Assembly: GCA_903772945.1 (NCBI GenBank)
Contig: CAICTM010000777.1
Location: 1 to 49,085 of the forward strand
Source: Seminavis robusta
Lineage: Eukaryota; Bacillariophyta; Bacillariophyceae; Naviculales; Naviculaceae
DNA: 49,085 nt
Reading direction: 5' to 3'
Shown here piece after piece: positions 39,801-49,085 of the stretch; the first letter of the stretch is position 1; each line of letters starts with the position of its first letter. A program made the translations under genes and the position numbers. The notes under the pieces are model-generated. The model did no database searches and was not told the origin of the DNA. It worked only from the letters and a program-made list of their open reading frames with translations.

Positions 39801-41065
39801 TTCAGTCGTGCTTCCACACTACTTCTTGCTGGGAAAAGGTTAGGGAATTGCTGCTATGATCCCAATGACTTGTTCTGTGGAAACTGGAGTCAGTCGTGCT
39901 TCCACACTAGTTCTTGCTGATGGAAGGTCATGGATTTGCTGCTATGATCCCAATGACTTGTTGCTATCATCCTCATTATTGCAAGCTGGGTAATGATTGG
40001 AGACGTGCTTCCACACTACTTCTTGCTGGGAAAAGGTCAGGAAATTGCTGCTATCATCTGTAATACTTGCTGAGCAATCAGTCGTGCTTCCACACTACTT
40101 CCTACTGCTGGTTGGGCAGGGAATTGCCAATATCAACCCAATGACTTGTTGTTTGTTTTCTGATCAGTTGGCTTCCACACTGCTTCTTGCTGGCAGAGAT
40201 CGTGAAAGTTGCCACTTTCCACACTACTTCTTGCTGATGGAAGGTCATGGATTTGCTGCTATGATCCCAATAACTAGTTGTTTGTTTTCTGATCAGTCGT
40301 GCTTCAACACTACTTCTTGCTGATGGAAGGTCATGGATTTGCCATTATGTTCCCATTCTTAGACAAGGTGCTGCCAACTCAAGACAAGATGTTCTGTCTT
40401 GTGATACTGCCATGAACCTCAGTCGTGCTTCCACACTACTTCTTGCTAGTGAAGTGGCAGGGAATTGCTCCTATGATCTAAATTACTTGTTCTGTGGAAA
40501 CTTGAGCAATGACGTGCTTCAACACTACTTCTTGCTGGGAAAAGGTCAGGGAATTACTTCTATGACCTGCAATACTCAGTCGTGCTTCCACACTACTTCT
40601 TGCTGGGAAAAGGTCAGGGAATTGCGGCTATGATCCCAATGATTTGTTCTGTGGAAACTGGAGTCAGTCGTGCTTCCACACTAGTTCTTCCTGGTGGTTG
40701 GGCAGGGAATTGCTTCTATAAACACACCTTTGCATGTGTTGTTTCAGTCGTGCTTCCACACTACTTCTTGCTGGTGATTGGGCCGGGAATTGCCATTATC
40801 AACCCAATGACTTGTTGTTTGTTTTCTGATCAGTCGTGCTTCCACACTACTTCTTGCTGGCAGAGATTGTGAAAGTTGCCACTATCATCCCTATGACTTG
40901 TTGTTTGTTTCTGAGCTTCAGAAACAGAACTTGAGTCGTGCTTCCACACTTCTGCTTGCTGATGGTTGGGTTGGGAGTTGCTGCTATGATCGAATTACTT
41001 GTTGATTGTTTTCTGAGTTTCAGAAACACAAGTTTTGAGGAGTCGTGCTTCCACACTACTTCAAT
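39801..41065. repeat. Degenerate tandem array, about 15 copies of a CAGTCGTGCTTCCACACTAC core
   Basis: The core followed by TTCTTGCTGG recurs near 39803, 39891, 39993, 40078, 40165, 40215, 40293, 40420, 40510, 40577, 40664, 40746, 40831, 40933 and 41041. Spacing is mostly 65-105 bp (about 50-125 overall). Between cores, GGGAATTGCTGCTATGATCC and CAATGACTTGTTGTTTGTTT type blocks recur, so the true unit is about 85 bp. The array begins two bases beyond the 5' end of the tRNA-Thr gene and stops at the reverse transcriptase remnant. Short open frames in it are repeat-encoded and not genes. Confidence 0.9.
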
Positions 41066-41099
41066 ATAATCTCCAATACTTGTTGTTTGTTTTCTGAGC

Positions 41100-42613
41100 T
41101 TCAGCCGGGGACAAACTTTACTCCGGCAATCCAGGTGACGTCGGCAGATGGTATCATCACACCAATCAAGCCAGTTGCCAACTCCGAAGACCACAAGTCA
41201 CTAGGATGCTTCAAGGGACCATCCGGATTTCTCATTGCCCAGAAAGTGGCCCTTATCAAGAAATGCGACCACTACACAAGGGTCCTGAAGGGGTCCCCAC
41301 CCAACAGACCGGAGGCTAACATGATTTATCACAGCATTTTTCTGTCCAGCGTGGGCTATTGTCTGGAAACTAGGTACTTCAGGGATGCAGACCTTGATGC
41401 CATTGAGTCGACTCCCCGACAAGCCGCTTTCCAGAAATGGGATACCCAGCCAACACTGCCGAGGTCATCTGCTACGGCTCTTGAAAGCTTGGGGGAATTG
41501 AAATGTTCCGCCATGCAGACAAGCAGGGAATTGGGGTCATGATCCGCCTTGCAGGCAAGCAGGGAATTGGGGTCATGGTAAAACATTTGCAAAGGTGGAG
41601 ATGGTAAGCTCAGATTGACCATAGTATTCAGCAGCCACATTCAGCAATTTTTGAAATACTGGCAAACTGGCTGCTGCAGTGATATTAGTGAATTGGGGTC
41701 ATTCAGCAATTTTTGAAATACTGGCGAACTCGCTGCACTGATATTGAGATGATCCAAAGTATGACTGTTGGAAGTTCATGATTCCATTCCCTTATTCTGT
41801 ATATTATTATTATTATGTGCGGGGTCATCAGCAGCAGAACTACTCACTCTCTTCAATAAACTCAACTAGAAAGCTGCTTGTTTTAGCAGTACGTTGTCTT
41901 TGTGTTGTTCGCCCAACAATGACCACCACTGCCCACATTGCGGCTGTGATCATGAAACAGAGACACATGTCTACCGATGCCCCCATGTTGATGTTGATGT
42001 TTGGAGAGGTCAAATGCAGCGAGCTATCAGTACCAAGCTATGAAAGGATGCCACTGATCCATTCCTCTTGGAGATTGTGCTCGATGGCCAACAGTATCAC
42101 TTTGAGAACAGGTTCCTCCATCCATGACACTACCCGGAACGGTACCGACCTGCCTGGTGGATGCCCAGAACCTCATAGGCCGGAACAACTTCCTGCAAGG
42201 ACAATTGGCCACATTCTGGGCCAAGCACCAAGACTCTTGCCTGCGCAGGGTCTCTCCATAGGAGACCATGAGGACTGGACAATTGTGGGTCATCAACTTG
42301 GCCTCGACTCTGATCCAACAATGGTGGAACCTTTGGGAAGATCGCAATGCCGCCAGGCATGGCAGAGATAAGGAACAGTAATGGCAACGGAAGCAGGAAC
42401 AGCTTCAATGGGAAGTTGAGCTCCTCTACGAGAAAGCAGACCTCCTACCAGAACATCTGCTGGATGTCATCTTCAAGCAACCACTAGAAGAACAAATGGC
42501 CAAGGGGCCAGGCTATAGCTATCAAGGCATGGTTAGCCAACTGGCTGCAAGTCGTTGACAAGGCTCTTCGCGAAGAGCACGTAAGAGAGCAACAATCACA
42601 AACACGAGGGTAA
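41100..42613 (+). pseudogene. C-terminal remnant of a non-LTR-type reverse transcriptase ORF
   Basis: Plus-strand coding pieces in changing frames read like the post-catalytic part of algal LINE-type reverse transcriptases. First, at about 41190-41450, are SLGCFKGPSGFLIAQK, EANMIYHSIFLSSVGYCLE and DLDAIES. After a gap with stops come NNFLQGQLATFWAKHQDSC, then LIQQWWNLWEDRNAARHG near 42310-42365, and a final AIKAWLANWLQVVDKALREE that ends in a stop at 42611. Frameshifts and stops exclude function. The catalytic YADD part and endonuclease are missing, so the fragment is truncated on its 5' side, where the tandem array begins. The assignment is by pattern recall, moderately sure. Confidence 0.55.
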
Positions 42614-43182
42614 CTATGCGCGGCCGAGGGATTATCATAGCAGCCAATAGACGGCAATTTAGCCGTAGTAGTTAAATATATAGTCGTACAGCACTCACCG
42701 GAGTTTACTGCAATACACGGCGCTTAGCCTTATTCGCGACTCGATCCTAGATAGGGTTTGAGTTCGACTCATGACGTAGTCCTTCGCGAATAGTCATTGA
42801 GACAGGGTTCTCATGACTGCTAGTCATACTAGGTTGTCGATGGAACATCGTTCTAGATATTTAGCCGGCGTGGAAAGCTTCCACGCTACTAGACAGCTAC
42901 TAGCTGAAGTTTCCACGTGTTCTGGAAATGGACCGTGGAGTACATAGAGTTATTACCATAACCTACGATATCACACTTCGAGGCCTCCCGTGGGAGACCA
43001 ACTTCAATGAGCTTCACAACGATCTCTCTCATGGATTAGTTTTCGTAGCTTTCTAATCTCTCTCATAACTTTCGTTCTCTCAAACTCAAAACACTCGAAA
43101 GATCTTTACACTAGCTTTTAGCGTAGTGCATTTTGTTAACAAACACAATAGCTTTCAGCTACCCTCAACCTATTCCTTCACC
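42614..43182. other. Possible 5' LTR or leader of the Ty3/Gypsy-type element
   Basis: AT-balanced non-coding DNA directly before the Gag start, ending in a CTCTCATAACTTTCGTTCTC-like leader. It would be the natural place for an LTR and primer-binding site, but the second LTR is outside the window, so boundaries cannot be set. Confidence 0.3.
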
Positions 43183-44044
43183 ATGAAGATTGCTCAAGGA
43201 AAGCATGCGTTTAGCAACTTCGAGAAACAGTTGCGTGACAAACCCATTCTTCCTCTCGTCGACAATGACGAAGACAACGAGGTCGACGACACTCGTGCAA
43301 CCACCTACAAACTTTGCACCATTCCTGCAGACGCAAATAGGGCCAAGTACACTTTCAAGGTAGCCATCATCAATGGCTCCAACACTCCACGTGAGACCAT
43401 CAAGTGGGCCACGAATATGGAGAAGGTCTTCGTTGGACTCAACCTTGCTGGTGCCGACGACAAACATCGTCTTCTCAAGGAGATGACTTCCAGCTCTGCA
43501 AAGAGGGCCTACGAAGTTGGGTGTGCAGGCAGTCGTGCCGTGCGTCATAACGCCTTTCGACAAATTGCTGTGAATGCAATTGCTCCACGCGACATGACTT
43601 CTGGAGAAACCGAAGTCCAATTCCAGGCTCGTGTCCAAGCTGCATGGGACGGTGCAGCAGAACCTGCTCTAAGCGATGCTGACATCACCTTTGGAATCAA
43701 CGCGGATCGAACAAGCCTGTCCTTACAAGGCTCTCGAAAAACAGAAACGCTTCATGCGTCGTAAGATGCGCAAGCCTAGCGAGATGACAACTCGTGCCTA
43801 CATTAACAACCTCTCTCGGATGAACACCGATAAACTTCCACATTTGCCACCTTTCGGTGCCAATCAACAGTTGAACCGGGACGATGACATCATCTGTCAT
43901 GGCATTCCTCGTTCCTACTTTTCCACGGGAAGCCGAACACCGAAGCGCTTCCCCTCTGGATCTGTCACTACAAGAACAACAACAACACTAATAGCAACAA
44001 ACACAACCAATCGGTCATACCTATACCATTACACTACCTATTAG
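43183..44044 (+). pseudogene. Gag remnant with frameshift
   Basis: Starts MKIAQGKHAFSNFEKQL at 43183 and reads 193 codons to a stop at 43762. Around 43710 the homologous reading moves to another frame, KQKRFMRRKMRKPSEMTTR, then YINNLSRMNTDKLPHLPPFG and DDDIICHGIPRSY, the usual capsid-like pattern of retrotransposon Gag (basic RRKMRKP followed by a Pro-rich LPPF turn). A single frameshift explains the first break. After the IPRSY motif the similarity fades. Confidence 0.6.
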
Positions 44045-46690
44045 CACCATTAGAAGCATTGAAACGAAGCGAAAGGACCTCAGGAAGCCTATTTTCTGTT
44101 ATCTTGTTGAAGAGTACTGTTTTACTATAGGATTCAACTCAACGTCATCACGGAAAACATACACCCTTTTTTCCTCTCTTTACAACCTCTTCAAGCCGAA
44201 ACGGATCGATACCTCCTATCTCCTATCAAGCGCACCTCCCCTATCAAGCGACTATCAACGCGGCGTTCTCCGGTCCAGATTAGAAAGCCATCCCAATTGA
44301 AATCCTACGAGATTGGGCGGGTTTTCTATTCTCGACCGCCGACGGCCAAGTTGGAAGAATTTGAACACAAGAAGAAGTCTCCGGCCTTCCACAGCACAGT
44401 ACAGAAAACAACTCCCATACGTGTCATTGTTGCTTTCTTTCTGAACTAAGCTCCTGACGGCCGAAGAAATCCCATTGTCGGCCGATCCTCTTTTCCGAAC
44501 GATCGCTCCTCCTCTTCCACCTAAACCAACAGCTCGGTTAACCTTACCCCTAAGGCAACTGACTCATCCGAATCGCGAATCCGAATCGCGAATCGAATCG
44601 AATATCGAATCGAATCCAAGACTCGCTACTCGTGAATCGATCTTCCCGCGACCGTACCTCTTCCACGTACCTCTCCTCCGTCGAGCCTACTATCATCAAG
44701 AAGGACTTCACGAGATACCTGCAGTGACCACCAGAAGAGAATTACACCTGTATTCTTACTTTCTCACGGCCACTAGTGGTTTCTCCCGACGTCCTTGTTG
44801 GAACTGATCCTACTGATCCAACCAGTCCTATCCCTATACAGACTGAGTGACTGATCGACACCTGCTACTGTTACCACCCCTCCATTGATATCTAACTCCT
44901 CTCCAAGAGGAACAACAAACAACAACAGAGTTCCTGTAGGACTTGAGTTCTTGTATCTCCAGGCTTGGCTGCATTTAATAGTTTCCACAGCCCCTCCCTG
45001 AGATACCCAGCTCCTCTCCAAAGGATCTCACCCCACAAGAACCAACTACAAAAGTTGCCCTCTGGTTATAACAGATTGTCAACACTTCATTGAAACAACC
45101 ACCTCTCTGCCCCTATCTGCCTCTCCTACTGAGCTCAGGAACTCCAAAGGATTGAGCCCCAGACAGAACTGCAGCGTGGTGTGGCATAGATATTAATACA
45201 TAACTGACTCTATCTTCTCTCATTGATTGTTGAGTGACTCTCCAGTGATTTCCACAGTTCCACCTGAACGAGTACCCTCTCCACATTTTGGCTTGACTCT
45301 CTGTTTCATTGCATCCCTACAAAAGATGAGTACCAGCCTTGAGACAACACAGTGTCTCCAGTAACACAGCCCCATCAACCAACAACACCCTGATCCCCAC
45401 CCGCGCTACTGGCTATAGCGTGACTTCTCCAGTTTCCCTGAAAGAATTCCTAACAGCCTTTGTCTGATATCTTCTCCGCAGATAGTGTTATCTGAGTACA
45501 CTTGACCAGTCGTTTGCATCTGCGCTCAACCCAACCCAACTTCAACTTGTAGTGACATTGATATAACCTGAGTTTACCCAGGGTTCCTCCAGGTGCATTG
45601 CCTTGAACACCCCTTCTACCATCAATCATTCGTCCACCTCACAAGCAACCTCCATTGCTTGCGTTGAACCAACGACACTACAGTCAATACTCAGGATACA
45701 CAACTCTCCCACCACCACTACACCCACACATGACTTCCCCATGTCTACCCACTACTTCACTCAAACCCAAGGGTCCTCCCAGACATTCCCCACTCCCACA
45801 TTCACCCAACCAACCACATCCACCATCCTCCGCAGACTACACAACACCACTCCCCAGATGATCAGCCAACAGCTCCTAGAGCATGCAGCCATCTTGAGGA
45901 TCACACCTTCCGAATCACACCCTTCCCTATCAGGGAGGATGCTTTGTTCTCACCTTGAACGAGGCACGCCTCTATCCTCAACACACCATCAACCATGTAC
46001 ATCCAACTCCTACACAAACCTCCAACACCAACAGGATCTCCCCTCTGCCCCTGGCACCAGCCCCATTCCAGTGCCCCCTTATCCTCCTTCTATTGACTCA
46101 ACAACCTCCCTGCCCCACAACACTCCAGCAGCCACTTGTGCCATGTCTCCCTCCTGGAACCACGTAACTGCGCATGTGGTCATTTCCCATACTATCTTGC
46201 TTGCTTGTGGCCTCTATTCTAACATATTTTTGTGCATTGGATGGTTTACACCCTGCCTGCGTCCAGCTGAGGAGTACATCTCCACCTCCTACGGGCTCTG
46301 CTGGCATCCTTGCCTTGATGCCAAGGCCTTGCCACAGCTTGGGACCTGATCACTCAGCACAACACATACTCGGACGAGTTCACTCTATATGGTTTCTGGC
46401 AATCTAACTCCGTCCTCACGGTCCCTATGGTGATATGGTTTCAATTCCACAAAATCCTGTGTAAGTCCCTGTAACCCAGGTTTTTGCGCTGCAGGTTCCT
46501 TATCAATGTGCTCACCCCCTGCCCAGGTCATCTGTCTACTTGGTGCTGGCTCCCGTTGGGCCAGTGGATGAGGTCATGTTGATTGGGCAAATAAAGTAGA
46601 TGACGACTCAGCTAGGTGGGGGCTTCCCACCAATTGCCCGCGTCAGAAAAAGCCACTCCGTGGCCCATAGTTTGTTAAGTCATTAACCCG
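44045..46690. other. Pyrimidine-rich insertion of unknown type within the Gag region
   Basis: About 2.6 kb rich in C and T on the plus strand. It has short iterations of GAATCGAATC near 44569-44640 and paired CTCCTCTCCAAGAGG / CTCCTCTCCAAAGG segments. A Thr/Pro/Ser-rich frame (about 45660-46349, with PTTTTPTHDFPMSTHYF and similar) has no recognisable fold. An AATAAAG near 46590 could be a polyadenylation signal. Since Gag-like sequence appears before and after it, it is best read as another retroelement fragment inserted there. Its family is unknown. Confidence 0.35.
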
Positions 46691-47690
46691 AAGTTCTTTA
46701 TCTCTTCAGTTCTACCGGGACTATCCGACCCCATCCAAGATACGCCTGCTGCTTTTTGCCGCTGGATTTGCGAGCATTGCCCCAAGCTGTATAAGTCAGT
46801 CTATGTCGCAAAGAACCAGCAAGATTCAGTACGCTCACACCTACCCTCAACGGAGGCTGTTCTGACTTTAGAGAGCGACTCCACCTTGGATGGTGTCTGC
46901 TCGCACAGCGAACATGAGAACTCACGCTCGCAAAGATCCTTTGAAAAGCGTGAATACAAAGCCAGAGCTACTTCAAGAAAGAACAGCAGAAAAATGACAA
47001 GGTCTTGACGCAACACGAACTCGTCCAGACGTAAGCGCCCGCGGAGTGATACACGATCACACTATCTCGGCTGCTGCGCTGACTCTAAAAACTAAGCAAG
47101 TGGTCGTCAAGCAAGCACGTCACAAGACAAGCTGAACGCAGTCTGACGACCATCACACCAGAAGAATTTTGTCCTTGGAGTTCATCTCGCAAGTGAGAAA
47201 GGAAAATAACGCGCATATTGCAACCCATGTTGCCAGCGCAAGTCGAGTGACTCTGATGACGAGGATTAACCTCCATCTGTCATGAGTGGTCCTCAACATG
47301 ATGGACAATAAGAAATGCTGCAGTCGACAAGCTCTTGCGACTTCGATTTCAATCTATCCGGATCGGGAGGTAGATATGTCTCCGTCTGAGATTAGGGCCC
47401 AAGGACTGAATTGCTTCGACTAACGACATGTTCCGAATTTCTCATACCCAAAGGATGAAGGATATATCTCACTCTAGTAAACAAGAATTGTTTGCAAGCT
47501 GGCCATGAGACACTACGGCAAATTAAATGATATGCCTAGAAGCTGACACTAAGAATTTCTCGACGATTTATTCACTTTGTTAACCTCGTCCGTTGGCAAA
47601 ACCACCTCGTAAACGTCCGCACAGACAAGAGACCTCAACTATCGTCTATGTTAGTAAATTTTAAGAGCGAGAACCAAGAGAACCAAAACC
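46691..47690 (+). pseudogene. Gag C-terminal and linker remnant of the Ty3/Gypsy-type element
   Basis: Near 46710 the reading GLSDPIQDTPAAFCRWICEH resembles the Gag segment that follows the IPRSW-like motif in related elements. Basic, Ser/Arg-rich coding-like sequence follows to about 47010, then only broken frames. Confidence 0.35.
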
Positions 47691-47705
47691 CGTTTACACT
47701 CCGTG

Positions 47706-47735
47706 TTCTTACTTGATACAGGAGCATCTGGAACT
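47706..47735 (+). pseudogene. Aspartic protease active-site remnant
   Basis: Encodes VFLLDTGASGT, the DTG(A/S) active site of retroviral-type proteases with its hydrophobic lead, followed at once by a stop codon. Confidence 0.65.
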
Positions 47736-48479
47736 TGATTCCAAATTCATTTAATAGTTTAACATGAAAGGATCTTGGGGGCATCCAACAATGTGGACTT
47801 ACCACTGCATGAGAATTAAACACCCAGCACGATACCAGTGCAAGGTGTGCCTTTATGATTCACTGAAGTTCACAGAGATATGAATTATCGATGGGTTTTA
47901 CACGTCACCAAGAGGGGCTTATGACATGCAAGCGTCAATACCTCTAATGACCTTGCAAGTAGTCTAGGATTTCTCTAGTTTTCTAGTAACTTTCCCATGT
48001 CAGTGGAATGGATGGGGACGGCATATCCTATTCCTATGAAGATAGCGATACCAATGAAGAGAGAACTTCTTCATTCCTTATCCTACAGCTGTCAGCGAAC
48101 AGTGCAGATAGTCTCAAGAAACTTCTTGATGCAAATTACGAAACAGCTGACTTAATGGCAGATGTGCCAAGTCAAAAATCAGTTAAATAAGGAGGCCAAG
48201 GAAGCTGCTTCATGCATTATTGACAAGTACTCGCGACCTATTTTCGGGGAATGGTACTTAGGAATAGTGGGAGATGGAGACGGACTACGAAGTAGAAAAC
48301 TTCTACCTTTGTACATATAGCCTAATACCCCTATCACCTGCTAGGGCTATCCCTATTCCAACCGCTGCTCTCCATACATACGACTCTTACGATGCGAGGG
48401 GTTGAAATACTACTGCGAGGCAGCGCGAGCTTACACATTAGAAGGTAAGAACCCGGTTCCGAAACTCCACAAGTAAGAG

Positions 48480-49060
48480 CCCGAGCGCAAGCCAACATTT
48501 ATCATTCCCAGCAGGGATCGATCTGTCACGTGTTTCTATCTCTGACTTCGGGAACCTGATACATTGGGGCATGTTAAAGCCGAAACCTTGTCCGATCTCA
48601 AGGATACATGACATGCTACTTAATCTAGACTGATTCAAGTACTCTACTAGTCTCGACTTGAACATGGGATACTATCACATCGAGCTGTCCACTTATACGT
48701 GCCCCCGCAATAAAATCTCCTCCTTATCCTTCTTTTTCGTGGAGGGTCCGAGTACCGAGATTGCCCATGGACCTAAATTTGCCATAGCTATAACAATTTT
48801 CCCCATAGAGAAGAAAGATGGGACACTCATGCCCACGACTATGGACATCGTCCGTGCCATTAACATGATGATCTTATATAATTACTAGAACTAATCTACG
48901 AGAGTTTCAGCAGATCACTTTGTTGGATGAGTTTATGCTATGTGAAGTTCTCCGAAGGCTTAAAGAAGCCGGACTTAAGATCAATTCTAACAAGTCCTTC
49001 TTCCGCACAAGCGGAGCAAAACTGCTTGACGTTCATTTAGCCTATTGGATTACTTAGGCA
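48480..49060 (+). pseudogene. Ty3/Gypsy-type reverse transcriptase remnant
   Basis: Blocks in order: PTFIIPSRDR near 48492 (the PTFIIPKK-type start of the palm), TSLDLNMGYYHIELS near 48640-48690 (first catalytic Asp region), and LKEAGLKINSNKSFF near 48958-49005 with HLAYWIT behind it. The YIDD catalytic block between them cannot be found; instead a stretch with IEKKDGT near 48805 looks out of place, so an internal deletion, insertion or rearrangement has occurred. Many stops. Confidence 0.65.
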
Positions 49061-49085
49061 ATCGAGATAGGAACATCCAACCCCT

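Larger units (their letters stand above)
43183..49085 (+). mobile_element. Decayed Ty3/Gypsy-type LTR retrotransposon, runs past the window end
   Basis: On the plus strand, in the canonical order, there are remains of Gag (43183-44044), a probable Gag continuation (about 46690-46990), an aspartic protease active site (47706-47735) and reverse transcriptase blocks (about 48480-49060), all riddled with stops and frame changes. The stretch 44045-46690 does not fit and is probably a second insertion inside Gag. The right end, RNase H, integrase and 3' LTR are not in the window. Confidence 0.65.

Noticed and set aside
39801-41065. CRISPR-like array
   Set aside because: Repeats are degenerate, spacing is irregular, the supposed spacers are themselves repeated, and the context is eukaryotic without cas genes.
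41778-42371. Plus-strand 197-codon ORF over the reverse transcriptase remnant
   Set aside because: The recognisable reverse transcriptase tail reads in a different frame through this stretch.
45603-46349. Thr/Pro-rich 248-codon ORF as a host gene
   Set aside because: Low-complexity composition in a decayed repeat region, no ATG at the open edge, and competing frames on the same strand of equal quality.

Overview
The window looks like nuclear DNA of a photosynthetic stramenopile, most likely a pennate diatom (inference, no search was run). Grounds: genes lie on both strands without operons; introns are short (about 70-140 bp) GT-AG introns; one enzyme carries a diatom-style plastid presequence with Phe after the predicted cleavage site; there is a eukaryotic tRNA-Thr gene; a receptor guanylate cyclase, an F-box-like protein and eukaryotic glycosyltransferases are present; and degenerate retroelements fill the right third.

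Layout. 1-3.2 kb: decayed coding remnants and a small zinc-knuckle ORF. 3.3-4.0 kb: plastid-targeted nitroreductase. 5.3-14.6 kb: a seven-intron receptor kinase-guanylate cyclase (8661-12687) between two convergent paralogous multipass membrane proteins. 15.3-18.9 kb: one long ORF joining an RGG-rich N-terminus, a GT90/CAP10-like domain and a beta-1,4-galactosyltransferase-like domain. 19-20.4 kb: an unknown gene running into a CATTCATCAC satellite. 20.4-28.7 kb: two complete, diverged DNA transposons, described below. 31-39 kb: a conserved-looking hypothetical protein, an isochorismatase pseudogene, an exostosin-like glycosyltransferase, an F-box-like protein and a three-exon MFS transporter. 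39.7-49.1 kb: a tRNA-Thr(AGT) gene, a degenerate array of about 15 repeats starting at its 5' end, a decayed non-LTR-type reverse transcriptase tail, and a badly decayed Ty3/Gypsy-type retrotransposon that runs off the window, probably with another insertion inside it.

Main discovery candidate: the elements at 20438-24434 and 24792-28729 have the same unusual design. Each has 35-bp terminal inverted repeats and an 8-bp target duplication (7/8 matching for the first, 8/8 for the second). Each encodes an IS1595/Merlin-type DDE transposase and a second, divergently transcribed gene for a conserved lysine/proline-rich protein of no family I recognise. The end beside the second gene carries an 8-bp-stem hairpin whose arms differ between copies but stay perfectly complementary. 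One transposase has an 85-bp intron that the other lacks, flanked by a 7-bp direct repeat. I read these as autonomous two-gene Merlin-like transposons; the role of the partner protein is unknown.

Other points of interest are a receptor guanylate cyclase whose kinase domain keeps its catalytic motifs, and the RNA-binding-like plus double glycosyltransferase fusion.
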